Source of the DNA: Sipunculus nudus
Lineage: Eukaryota > Annelida > Sipuncula > Golfingiida > Sipunculidae
NCBI GenBank assembly: GCA_026874595.1
Contig: CM049310.1
Location: 76,007,056-76,071,055 of the forward strand
Direction: 5' to 3'
DNA: 64,000 nt
The notes below the pieces were generated by a model. It saw only the letters and a list, made by a program, of their open reading frames with translations, had not been told where the DNA came from and made no database searches. The translations under genes and the position numbers were made by a program. Below are positions 1 to 11,500 of the stretch, in pieces. Each line of letters starts with the position of its first letter. The stretch's first letter is position 1.

Positions 1-527
1 ACTTGAATTATCAACATCTAAGGATAATTAATGTGTGAGATTTAAGAATTTGGCCCAGTGGTTTTTGAGAAGAAGATTTTTGTAGCCACTTAGCTTAAAT
101 GGGCTGTTATGGCATATGACTAAATTCAGCTTCCCATAACTCAGCCAAAAGTCACTGAACTGAGACCATTTGAACAAACTTGAATTATCAACATCGGATA
201 ATTAATGTGTGAGATTTAAGAATTTGGCCCAGTGGTTTTTTAGAAGGTTTTTGTAGCCACTTACCTAAAATGGGCTGTTATGGCATATGACTAAATTCAG
301 CTTCCCATAACTTAGCCAAAAGTCACTGAACTGAGACCATTTGAACAAACTTGAATTATCAACATCTAAGGATAATTAATGTACGGGATTTAAGAATTTG
401 GCCCAGTGGTTTTTGAGAAGAAGATTTTTGTAGCCACTTAGCTAAAAAGGGCTGTTAAGGCATATGACTAAATTCAGCTTCCCATAACTTAGCCAAATGT
501 CACTGAACTGAGACCATTTGAACAAAC
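1..527. repeat. Tandem repeat, three ~175-bp units
   Basis: Three head-to-tail units begin at 1, 178 and 349 with the phrase ACTTGAATTATCAACATC (177, 171 and about 178 bp). They are near identical apart from small indels. They form the core of the family B element. Further copies may exist left of the window. Confidence 0.85.
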
Positions 528-1102
528 TTCAGAAAGCACTACCCTAGGATCATTTCTGTGCGATATTAAACAATTTGGCCATATCGTTTCAGAGAAGGAG
601 TTATTTGTAGCTGTCAGTATGATACAGGCACTGATGACCCCTGTACAAAAATACCTCAATTTCAGATATGACTCATGTGACCAACATTGGCATAAAATTT
701 GGTGATGATAGCTCAAGCCATTTCTGAGATTGTAATTTTAGTATGCTTTTTTGGACAGATGACTAAGTTCAACTTCCTGTAACTCGGCCAACAATCACCG
801 AACTTAAACCATTCCAACAAACTTGAAAAAGATTGTTCAAGGAATCATTTCTGTAAAATATTGGACACTTTGGCTGAACAGATTCGGAGAAGAAAATTTT
901 TTTAGCTTTTTCCCTATAAAATCTAAGAAGATGCAGTTAGCCAAAATATAAGCAAAATCCGATAGAGTTTTTTAGATGACTAATTTTATGCATAAAATTT
1001 GATGATGCTAATTCTTGCCGTTTTCAAGATAGTATGGGTTAACGTACAGACGACAGACGACGGACGACGCCACACCATCGCATAAGCTCACAGGTTCACT
1101 AA
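1..1102 (-). mobile_element. Helitron-like element, family B (cut by window edge)
   Basis: Read on the minus strand, the left end is at about 1102 and begins TAGTGAACCTGTGAGC, followed by a stretch rich in GTC/CGTC. The same start recurs at 10530 (plus) and in fragments near 3181 (minus) and 54236 (plus). The body holds non-coding modules with a recurring phrase about a 'cagccaaattgtccaat' motif. The lower-coordinate end is outside the window. No protein is encoded. It abuts the A-family copy at 1103-3023 exactly where the related copy at 19767-21722 is uninterrupted, which suggests that B inserted into A. The Helitron-like class is inferred from end structure and lack of coding, not from a helicase. 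Confidence 0.5.
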
Positions 1103-3023
1103 AAAATAAATGTAATATTTTCATTTTGGACTAATTTCACATCAATGTACACACTAGACACAGCAAGAATCTAGATTAATATCATCAACTGCATCTTTGT
1201 CTATTATTAATTTCCTTCATATGATTCCTAATGATTAGTAATGAATATGATTTTTTTTATCATTTAAATTGAACTGAAAAATACCATAGGTGACTGCATG
1301 GTGTTATCTGGAATATGTGACATTCTATCAATCGATACAAGATTCTTATATCATCAGTAACTGCAAGTTAATTTCCTGTTATTATCAACTAACAAATTCC
1401 TTTTCTATTTTTCTTTAATTTGTTATTAAAAACTAATAAAATTTTATTAATTTATTGTTTATTGTTATGTTGTTAGTTAAAACTACTAGATGAGATAGGT
1501 TGGACACCTGGATCAACTGTGGCTGGCCATAAGCTGCCTGGCTGCCCAAGAGTACCCCTCGCCTAAAGCGTGCATAATTTGATGAAAGGTCAACATACAG
1601 GTGACTCAAGAGGGGCTGGGGAGAGCTAAGGTCTGACATGGTCTCATAAAAACATTAATAAAAGCTACAATTTTTGGCCAATTTCTTTCAGCTTTCTAAA
1701 CTAAAAAGCTGAAATCCTTATGTGTGCATGATATGAAAATTATATCAACAGTGCTCACAGGAAACTAATGTGCCATGGTCAAATTTTGGCGAAATTTAAG
1801 GTACTTATTTTATATTTATACTAATAACTTATAAAATTTGAAAAATTCAGAACTAATTTTAGGTATTCAATTGAATCTCGATGATATAATGTTACATCCC
1901 TGACAAAAAATTTCTAGCTTCAGCAATCCTCTTGTTAAGGGAGTATATATATTTCTTGATTTTTTACAAAGTGCATTATGTTTGGGCCCATAAATTAAAA
2001 CAATTATGCAATACTGACATCATTTCTGGCATGTGCATAGAGAATGTACAGAAAAATATGTATATTATATATGATTAAACTCAGATCAGTGGTTTTGATA
2101 TCAGGCAGTCTTGAAGTGTAACAATGGGTTTTTAATGGAAAAATGAAGTTTTTCATTAATATCTTGAAGGTATTAAGTCCTAGTGACCACATTCTTGGCA
2201 TAGTAGGGGATTTTGGAGATATCTAATTGTATGCCAAATTTTAGGAACTGAGAGCTGAAGCTGGGGAGCTGAGCTCTTGCAAACTGCATAACACTAGCTT
2301 GTTGTAAACAATACGTTACATGGTGCTTGAAAACTTGAATAAAATCTACAGTTTTTGATCAACTGGTTTCAAGTTTTTGGTGTTAACAGACAAAATGCTA
2401 ACAAAAACATGCTGTGAAAATTAAATCTACGGTACTTACAGGACAAAAACGTGCCATGGTCAAAGCTGGGCAAAATTTAAGGTACCAATTTTTTATTTTT
2501 GTTAATATTTAAAAAATTTAAAAGATTTTGATCTAATTTTGAGTATACAATTTAATTTTTATTAATTAAAGTTATATTACTGGAAAAAAGTCCATAGCTT
2601 TAACATGTTTTGTGTTTAGTGATCAAATATCTTTCCTGATTTTTTACAAAATGCATTATGTTTGGGCCCATAACTTTTTAAAATTATATAATACAGATAT
2701 AATTTCTGGCATGTACATAGGAAATATATAGAGGAATATTTATGGTAAATATGAGGAAAAACAGATGAGTGGTTTTGATATTAGGCAGTCCTGAAGTGTG
2801 AAAATAGGTTTTTAATAAAAAATTGAGGTTTTTCTCAAAGGAACGAAGACACAAAGACCCAGTTTTTGGCTTGGTAGGAGATCTTGGGGACATCTAACAT
2901 TACGCCAAATTTTGGATTCTTAGGTCTTACGGTTTCAAAACGTGCCACATCTACGGACAGACGGACGGATGACGGACAATAGACCACGACTATAGCTCAG
3001 ATGACTTTTAGTAAGCTGAGCTA
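1103..3023 (-). mobile_element. Helitron-like element, family A copy 0
   Basis: On the minus strand it starts at 3023 with TAGCTCAGCTTACTAAAAG, the family A left hairpin, then a GTCCGTC-type tract. Two diverged tandem modules of about 680 bp follow. It aligns base by base with 19767-21722 (plus strand) down to about 1103, where family B begins. It is non-coding: the 60-80-residue ORFs inside it recur in every family A copy and are by-products of the repeat. It lies downstream of the DNLZ stop codon. Confidence 0.6.
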
Positions 3024-3030
3024 AAAATTA

Positions 3031-3181
3031 AATTTAATCTGATAAAGACGTGACCGATTCTATTACAAAATTTGGCGCTGCTAGCTCTAACGGTTTTTGA
3101 GATTGCATAGGTTAACGTACAGCAAACGGACAACGCTGCGCCATCACATAAGTAGTGATCAGCTCACAGGTTCGCTTAACA
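3031..3181 (-). repeat. Family B left-end fragment
   Basis: The minus strand begins near 3181 with AGCGAACCTGTGAGCTGATC and continues with the CG-rich left-end tract and the phrase about 'acggttttgagattgcat' seen in other B copies. About 150 bp remain, next to the left end of family A copy 0. It may be the remnant of a B element into which copy 0 inserted. Confidence 0.45.
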
Positions 3182-3364
3182 CATGCTCATAACTCATTTT
3201 ACTTTGTCTTTTTGTTTACAAAACATGGTAGCCAGTATCAGTGAATTAGCAGATGGATAATTGGAGCGGGGGAGGTTTAGAAGGCATGGTGAAGAAATTA
3301 CTTGAATTGTTTAATTATCTATATTTCTCTGCTGTATATTTTCAGAATTTGGAAATGTCAAATT

Positions 3365-3419
3365 TCTCTCTCTCTCTCTCTCTCTCATTCTCTCTCTCTC
3401 TTTTTTCTCTCTCTCTCTT
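3365..3419. repeat. (CT)n microsatellite
   Basis: An almost pure CT run, interrupted by short A and T variants, lies 72 bp below the DNLZ stop codon in its likely 3' UTR (read as GA repeats in the transcript). The two short ORFs through it are artefacts. Confidence 0.9.
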
Positions 3420-3490
3420 ACAAAACTGTAAATACATGTTTCTTATTGATACTTAGATATTCATTTATTTTTCATTATTTTACTTTTTGG

Positions 3491-3617
3491 TCAAGAGTCC
3501 ACTTTCTGGGCTCCCTCTTGAACCAATATGTCATCCAAGGTTAGGTCCACGGTACCATCTTCCAGTGTGAGCCGCCTGATGTCTTCTCCTTTAGACTGCA
3601 GTATTTCCTCTATGTCT
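3491..3617 (-). CDS. DNLZ: DNLZ coding exon 2 (C-terminal)
   Basis: Follows the acceptor TAACAG (minus strand, 3623-3618). Its first base completes the split Lys codon, then it reads [20 protein letters not shown], an acidic tail and a TGA. The start matches the conserved segment after the zinc ribbon in DNLZ proteins, and the phase agrees with exon 1. Confidence 0.9.
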
Positions 3618-6551
3618 CTGTTATGAACAAAAATAATCATTGTCATATATGGATACTTGAGCACTTACCTAACTCAATATACAGGTAATGTAATGATTCT
3701 CTTAATCATTCAGATGAAAGCCTGACATTATAATGGCATATTTGTCAAATGCAATTGTTTTCACTATTTGTTTATGAATAAAATGATGAAAACCTGATCA
3801 TAAATACATTTTGTGATTATAATGGTATGTGTCAGAAATGACTATCAGTTGTGTTTTGTTATCTGTTTTGCATATTTTAGTAGTTTGGTTATAACAGGCG
3901 CACTTTACCCAAGAAGTAAAAATGCATACATTACTTGTGCAATGGGACCTGTCAAATAAATTAAGGGGGGAGGGGGATCTACAATTTAGGAAAAGGGGGA
4001 TCAACCCAGGAGGACTAATTGCAAAGCCTAGGAAAAAGGTCATCAGTTCTGAAAAAGAGGGGTCAACACCACAAATAATGGTCTAAAATGAAACCCTAAA
4101 AAAGCAGGGTGGGGGGGTGGGGGGGGGGGGGGTCACATTTTCCAGCTGTAAAACTCAGCTCCAGACTTTTCCAGTATGAAATGTTCACATAGCAGTTAAG
4201 GCCAGCAGGAATGGCCAGCTACATCAGCAACACTAATTATAAAGCTCTGTGGTGTTTACTAGTCCGAGTCAATATCTGAGAACTTTCTTATTTGAATCTG
4301 AATCCCCTTTATATATACCCTAACCTGTGTGTTACCCCAGAATGCAGCCCCTGAGGTAAATTTGTTTTGGCATGGTTGGTTGATTTAAATCATTTGATTC
4401 AAATAATTGATTAAAATCAAAGATTTTTCAGGTTCTAGAAAAAAACAACTGTTAATCATGTCAAGAATTATTGTTAGACAAATATATTCTCATTCAGGTA
4501 GTTGAAATCAGCCAGTTGCCGGTAAAAAGGAGAGTAAGGTGGTTTGTCACAGATGACAGATTTTCACAAGTAAATGGAGCAAGATAACCATTTTAGTGTG
4601 TATTATAAATACAAACATAGCAGAAATTATTTCAACAGAGCAGAAAACAGAATAACTTATTTATCCCATAGACTAGCATTTTATTCTAAACATAATTATC
4701 TGTATATACTATAGTTTCAATACCTGATTCGATTTTAAAGCTGATTAAATTGAACCATCATTTGGGTCAGTTTAAAAATAATCATCACGAATCAATTTAA
4801 ATCAAATAAATCTGATTTATTTGATTTAAATATTAAAAAAAATATCTTGTTTTTTTTCAACCCTTGAAGTGGTGTGTAAACATCCTTGCACACCGATGTC
4901 AATTTGTATGGTCTAAACATTCTCCCATTGAATAATGCCTCTGCAAGGTTACCTGTTTCAAAACTTTAGGCCAAGGTCAGTTTAATCAGGAATCTGTTTT
5001 CCTTTAATATTTTAAGCATCCTCAACTGATCTCTGTCTGTACCTGATTAACTGGCTAACAGTCAATATTCTGAAGCAAAGTTCTGTGAATTTATTAGTAC
5101 TGAGAAACTAGGTAAATTTTGCCAGAAGAATGAGCATATTCTTGGTTTCATTTAACTTATATTTTGAACACTTTTCATTTTTAAATATTAATAGGAAAGG
5201 ATTGTTTCTAGCAGAATCACATTTGCCCTCTGCTTTGAGTATAACTATACAAATGCTGAAATCCTAATTCTAATAACCTTGTACCAGATTGTGTGCAATT
5301 GCATATAAAAGCTTGAGAAATAGTTTGGTATCATTTAAGAAGCAACACACAAATAATTAATTCTAACCTGTGTAAATAGTAAATTTGGTGTCTGAGTAGT
5401 ACTTTTGCTTCTATGTAAAAATAATTTTATTGAGTGGAGTCAGCTTTTTATCTATGCAGTCTGCTGGAGACCTTGTACTGATGTTTCATGTATATAGCCT
5501 CCCTGAAGAAAAGTTTGCCTACCCACACTGTAGTATATGTTTAAAATTTTGTAGGGATAAAATTAAAGCCGAGCACGATAATCCGTTCTTTAAAGGTGCC
5601 CATTCAACTACCTTTAAACAAAAATTCATGTCATTTCTGGTTTCCTATGTGTATATACATGTATTAATAATCTAAGGGTAATTTTGGTTGTGAAAAGTTC
5701 TAATAAAAGTCTTCATGAAGAAGGTATGGACTTGTTTATCAACATGTTTGTAATCACAGAAGTGTTGACAAACAGGAAAAACATAATGCAGTAGGTTGCA
5801 TACAGTGGAGGAAGAAAATTGCAAAATGCCATTTGCAAAGCTCTGGCTTATCTGACTTGCTGCCAGATGCCCTTGTTGAATTTGTTTTATTTTGATGGGC
5901 CCTTACATATAAACACATTGATATATAAACAAATCAAGCAGCCTGTGTGCAGTGATATCAACATTTTCTGGCCTATTTTTGTGAAAGCTCCAAGGGATAA
6001 CCTTTAGTTTATAAAGGTCAGATAGGTGATTGGGCCCCTTCAATTTACAAGAATGTCAAAATTTATCTGAAATGTAAATAAATCTAAATATTAAAGCGTT
6101 TTTATACTCACTTTCCTTCAACATCTGTGAACCAGCCAAGATGATCTGCAACAAGATGATGGTTTTCACACCCAGGACACTGCACAATGACTACTCCTTT
6201 CTGATAAGACAATTTAGAAAACATTTTCATGGATCTGGTCTCACAGACTTTACATGTAAATATCATGGCGATTTTCCCGCTGATTCTTCCAAGCTCTGAC
6301 GATGTCTCGTCTTTGGTTTCATCACTGCTGAAATGTCTTGATGTTGAACTAAAAGGCTTGCTTAATGCAAGGGAGGCATGCTTTGCATCTCCTCTGTGGA
6401 TATTATCAATCTGTCTGTTCTGAAGTGCACCCAAAGTGATAGTTCTACGAAATATACCATGATATGACCTAACATTTCTCCTGGATATACGGCACACTGC
6501 AACACAGCTCCTGCCAAGCAGAACAGACCAAGCAAGTGTTCCTGTCTGCAT
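3491..6551 (-). CDS. DNLZ: DNLZ, mitochondrial DNL-type zinc finger protein (whole gene, 2 coding exons)
   Basis: Small mitochondrial co-chaperone (DNLZ/Hep1/Zim17 family) that binds mitochondrial Hsp70 (mortalin) and keeps it soluble and active in the matrix. Coding exons on the minus strand are 6551-6112 and 3617-3491, joined in phase 2 to give 188 residues. Residues 1-75 are basic, Ser/Arg-rich and almost acid-free, a typical mitochondrial presequence. The zinc ribbon is C100-x2-C103 ... C125-x2-C128, followed by the family signature [12 protein letters not shown] (130-141). Exon 2 supplies the conserved continuation [16 protein letters not shown]. The ATG at 6551 is the first in the open frame. 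A CAG acceptor-like site at 6562 suggests a non-coding 5' exon further up. The stop TGA is at 3491-3493; AATAAA on the minus strand at 3469-3464 is close to it. Head-to-head with COQ4. Family assignment is secure; transcript ends are inferred. Confidence 0.93.
4107..4132. repeat. Poly-G tract
   Basis: An almost pure G run within the DNLZ intron. It reads as poly-C in the pre-mRNA. Confidence 0.85.
4380..4860. repeat. AT-rich inverted-repeat segment, possible MITE
   Basis: Both ends carry several copies of TTGATTTAAATCA-like palindromes. The left end reads GGTTGATTTAAATCATTTGA; the right end holds ATTTGATTTAAATATTAAA and then a poly-T run. Similar TTTAAATC-rich ends occur in some DNA-transposon MITEs. 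No clean target-site duplication was found, so low-complexity drift is an alternative. Confidence 0.3.
6112..6551 (-). CDS. DNLZ: DNLZ coding exon 1
   Basis: Encodes the presequence and the complete zinc ribbon through WFTDVEGK. It ends with AA before the donor GTGAGT at 6111 (phase 2). Without splicing, the frame stops at once (TGA inside the donor). Confidence 0.93.
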
Positions 6552-8415
6552 TCTGTGGAACCTGAAAAAATATGAAAAGTTGATAAATTAAATTAAGCCA
6601 CCATGCTGATACTATCTAGGATTTTACAGCATAATATAAAAAATTCTTTCTGCTTCAAAATATTTGACATCTGATCTCAAAGTATTCTCTGAGAATTAAA
6701 CTGGAAGGCAGCAAAAAGAAACAATTTAGAATCGACTGATGGGAAGATGGGAAAAGACGATTTGACCAGGGCCTTATTGGATCTTATTTTAGAGTTCACC
6801 AGTCTATTGGTTACAAAATGTGCCCCAACTTTTGGGCACTAGAAATACTGTTATTGTCCAATGTGAAACAAAAATGGGCCCCACCTCTAATTCTGATTTC
6901 TGAATTCTGGGGTTTTGTAATTAATTAGTTTGTGTAGCATGGCCCAATTGCCAAATACTCCTCCATGCATCCAACAGACAATATTGACTAAGGCAGTTAA
7001 AAGTCAATTAGTGGCCACAATAATTTTTACGAAAGAAACTACATGATTACCGGTACACAAGAATCATGCCCTGACTGATATTACATAACAATTATATATA
7101 AATACGAACCAGAATGTGGCTCACTGGCTGTCCAGGTTTCCCTGGTCCCTATAATCTCAGAAGCTAAGATGGGCAGAGAGGCTCAGAGCCTGGTGGGACA
7201 GACACCTGCACATCTGCAGTGTTCTGAGTCCCCAGGCTTAAGAGAGAGAGCTAGGCTGGTACATGGGTCATGTATCAATCATTCCAGCCCTGCGTCGCCA
7301 GCTCTGTCAGGTCATTGGTCAACCCCAGAGATCTGCATCGGGTGGCATTAATACCAAGGGAATCTCCCCTGGTAACCATGATGTCATAGGGTTCTCCCCC
7401 GGTAAAACCAGGGGTAGGGCATTCATGTAACAAATGTTTGCAGAATACAAGTCACAGTGACTTAAATTCAGGTATCAAAAAAGATTTCACCAGCAACTCC
7501 CTGGATATTACATTACAAGTTTCTGGGTCCAATGGTTAAAATTTGTCACAGTACCCATCTACAAATCAGCCTCCCCTTAACTAAAAATAGATTTTTAACT
7601 GAAATGTAACTTTTGAATAAATCAGTATATAAACTTAACTATCCAACAAATGCAAAAAAAAAAAAAATGAAATCAGAATGACTTTGGACACATATTTTTG
7701 TGAGTGCTAAAATTATCTAAAGCAATTTTTTAGATATATTGGGTACTTGTATATCTACATCTATAAAACATATATATTCTATTTAAAAAAAAAATGACAA
7801 CTTCTATTCTCAGATAATCATTAGTGTCCATTAATCAAGAAATGCTGAACCTTATTTTCTAAAAGTATCAGGATGGCAAGTACAAGTATAGTATTGTACA
7901 TTTTTTTGTCAAGCAGAGTTCTTAATAAAGTTGATTTAATAAACTGGATAATGCATAAACATAAATATAAAAGTATTCCGTTTCTCATATGAATAATTAA
8001 AATTGTACTTCAACACAAGAACATTGAAGAACATCTTCTTGGTACATATACTACTTAATAGAAAATAGCAGCCATGAATATATTTCCAGTCTATTTTTTA
8101 ATATGTTGTGCACATCCATCATGTATTTATACCTGTAACAAATGCAAGGTTATTCCTGTTGCCTGTATGTTTGCCAAGTTTACTATCTTTCCGGTACAGT
8201 GTATCAGTAAATTTAGAATAATGATATATCATGGTGATTTTATTTATATGATCCTTACATTCATTTAAAATTTCTTATCAAATAACATTTGTGAATATTA
8301 ATTCATTATGGGACTCCTGCCAGTGTTATATTACATACGGACACAAGACAGAGAAGAATATTTTACTGCATTAAGTTATTGGGCATAATTTTAGTGATAC
8401 GTTCCCAAAGGAAAC
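6552..8415. promoter_or_regulatory. Divergent intergenic region between DNLZ and COQ4
   Basis: The two start codons face away from each other, 1.86 kb apart. The region must hold both promoters and probably an untranslated DNLZ exon (acceptor-like CAG at 6562 on the minus strand). No TATA box can be singled out in this AT-rich sequence. About 7110-7440 is a less AT-rich, unassigned block. Confidence 0.5.
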
Positions 8416-8545
8416 ATGGCGGCGTCCTTGACGCGTTTCGTCGCAAACCAAAATTTGGTTCAAGTCGTGAATAGGGTATGGTTACCCAGCAAGACATTCC
8501 CCGTCACGTGCAGCAAATGTCTCCGTCGCATGATATCAACGACAG
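8416..8545 (+). CDS. COQ4: COQ4 exon 1 (presequence)
   Basis: ATG at 8416; 43 codons plus one base, then donor GTACTA. It encodes a start MAASLTRFV and an Arg/Ser-rich targeting segment. This exon is identified by position, phase and presequence character, since COQ4 N-termini are not conserved. Confidence 0.78.
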
Positions 8546-11500
8546 GTACTATGATTTACAAATGAATAATGCTGATTTATGAAAACCCTTATTATCGCTC
8601 ATCCGAATACATATTCCGCGGTCCCCCTAAACACCCAAAACACCGGTGTTTTGGGTATCTGTGACGAAACACCACGAAACACCCACTTCACTTCAAACTT
8701 GAACCAAAAACGTAAGACCAATCGATAGATAATCATCTGATGAATATATCTCTGCTATATTGTTTCATAAATTCATGTCATAAAGATAAAAACGAGTGTT
8801 TCGTGCCGTGGTCGGTACACCCGCGCCCACGGCAGCCGTTTATGCCAGCTATGACCCTGCCCCCTAGTGGCGCAAGTTGCAATCAAGCAGCGTACTTGTC
8901 AATTGTACAAAACACTATTGCTTTCTTTAATTTTACAGAATAGTGGCACAAATTCTACATTAACATATCCAACAGATGATGATTTATTAACTGATACAAG
9001 TGTTTTGCTTCAAATTCGAATTTAAAAGGGTGTTTCATGGTGTTTCGTCACACGTACCCAAAACACCGGTGTTTTGGGTGTTTAGGCGGACCCATATTCC
9101 GGCTCGACTGTACCGCTGCAGTGTAGAATCCGGCCTTCATGTCAGTTGGGTCAAAATGGGTCCAGACCACCTCTAACTGTCCAGTAATGTCACGTGAGCC
9201 ATAAACGGCTTCTCATTAACTTAAATAAAAGGAGCTTTTCAGAACTTGGTCTACATTATTGAACATAAGTCGTAAAATATAAAATTAAAATAATAACTTT
9301 CTCATTTTTAGCTCAGCTAACCTTCATATATGCTGAGCTATAGTGATCAACCTTCGTCCACCATCTGGTATTCTATTGTGGAGCACAAATCGTAACCATA
9401 TGGGCTAGGATCATGAAACTGTGCATTCACAGGGGTTGGACTGTTCACAGAAAATTGCTAAAAACCACAGAAAACTACTGAAATCAAGCAAAAGCACTTG
9501 GAATCAACATAGTTTTCTGACTTTTCGGAATATTTTAGTTTTTTAATTGATAACTAGCATAATATAATAAAATTAATCGGGTAAAAATTATTATTTACAA
9601 TAGTAAATAACAAATTAAACAATTTATATGAATATTCCATTCACAACTTCAAGGTCTATTTACTCTATTATGCTTATGATTAATTTTTTAAAATATTCTA
9701 AAACATAGAAAAAAATTTTAGGCAGTAATAAAAATTATAATTCAATGGTATGATTTTTATACTGACGGGAGAACCCCACTGCTTGGTGACTTTGACTGAG
9801 GGAAAGATATCGCCACCTGCTGGACAAATCAGTTACTAACATTACCAATAGAAGATTGAAAGGAAAAAATAAGTTTAGTATTCATTTATATAAATTAATC
9901 TTATTATTTTATAGTAGGCCAGACTTATTTAATTTTTCGTTTCTCAGACCAGCCAACCCTAAGTATTGGCAATTTGGAAAATAAATATAACAGTGTCTCT
10001 GTCGTTATTTTATTGCCGCCATTATAAAATGTGTCCATGATTCATAATATAAATCCCTTAAAAATGTAAACTCACAGTCCCCTCTATAAAGTGTACTATG
10101 AACCTCTGATTGGATCTCTTTCCAAGGCTGCTGGGCAGGGTCTCTTTCCGCCCATCTGGCTGAAGCCCTGACAGGTAGCATAAGCAAATAAACTGTAACT
10201 CTCAATCAAATACTTGCACAATGAAATGCTTAAAATACACTGGGCACCTGTGTGTTGTTTACAGAGAGGCCAATACTGCATTATACGGCTACAGAGTTAT
10301 ACCCCTATTTTAAGGGCTCCAAATCGTTTATCAAGTGACAGATGTACGAACCTTGTTACAAAACATTCTGAAATGATGTTCAGCAGTATATATATATTTG
10401 TTTATATTAGCTTGATTTTTTTTCCTTGCAATTGTTTACATTTCTGAGGGGTTAACTTTTCCTATATTTGATATATTTGATTAAATTACTGAGGGGTATA
10501 TATTTATTGTATTTGATATATTGTGTTTTTAGCGAACCTGTGAGCTTATGCGATGGTGCGGCGTCATCCGTCCGCTGTCCAAGGCTGGGTGTCCGCCGTC
10601 CATGGCTGTAAGTCAGAAAAACTGTCAGAGCTAGCAGCTCCAAATTACATGTAAGAATTGGTCACAAGTGAAACATTGTGCCCTAGAGCTTATTAGTGGG
10701 TATCTGCATTAATTTAGATTTTATAGAGAAAAAGCTTAAAAACTTTTAAAAATCTTCTTGTCTGAAACTGTCCAGCCAAATTGTCCAATATTTCACAGAA
10801 ATGTTCCCTGGAACAATCTCTCTCAAATTTGTTCGAATGGTTCCAGTTCGGTGATTTTTTACCCAGTTACAGGAAGTTGAATTTAGTCATTTTTGCATGC
10901 TAAAATTACAATCTCAGAAACGGCTGGAGCTATCATCATCAAATTTTATGTTAATGTTGGTCACTTGAGTCATAACTGAAATTGAGGTATTGGTGGCGCC
11001 ACCTGCATTGGTCTTTTGTATGGGGGTCAACGGTGCCCAAGCATACAGAGGGCTACAAAAAACTTCTTCTCTGAAAGCGTAAAACCAAATTGTTTAATAT
11101 TGCACAGAAATGCTCTTAGGGTAGTGCTTTCTTAAGTTTGTTCAAATGGTTTCTGTTCAATGACTTTTGGCTGAGTTATGGGAAGCTGAATATAGTCAAA
11201 GTTATAGCAGCCCATTTCTGCCCATTGGCTACAAAGATCTTCTCAAAAACCACTGAGTCAAATTCTTTAATCTTACACATGAATGATCCTCAGATGTTAA
11301 TAAATCAAATTTGTTCAAATGGTTTTGATTAAGTGATTTTCTTAGATTTTATACAGGAAATGTTAAAAAAAAGATATAAAAAACTTCTTCTCCAAAATTT
11401 TCCAGCCAAATTGTCCAATATTTCACAGAAATAATCCCTAGAACAAACTCTTGCAAATTTGTTTGAATGGCTCCAGTTCGGTGATTTTTGGCCGAGTTAC

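Larger units (their letters stand above)
3618..6111 (-). other. DNLZ intron 1
   Basis: A 2.49-kb intron with GT (6111) and AG (3618) ends. It contains a G-rich run (4107-4132), an AT-rich inverted-repeat segment (about 4380-4860) and otherwise unassigned AT-rich sequence. Confidence 0.85.

Noticed and set aside
3253-3544. Leu/Ser-rich peptides over the CT repeat
   Set aside because: Direct translation of a (CT)n microsatellite.
7110-7230. Possible 5S-rRNA-derived SINE (phrase ATCTCAGAAGCTAAG)
   Set aside because: Only about 15 bases resemble 5S box A; no box C, no tail and no target duplication.
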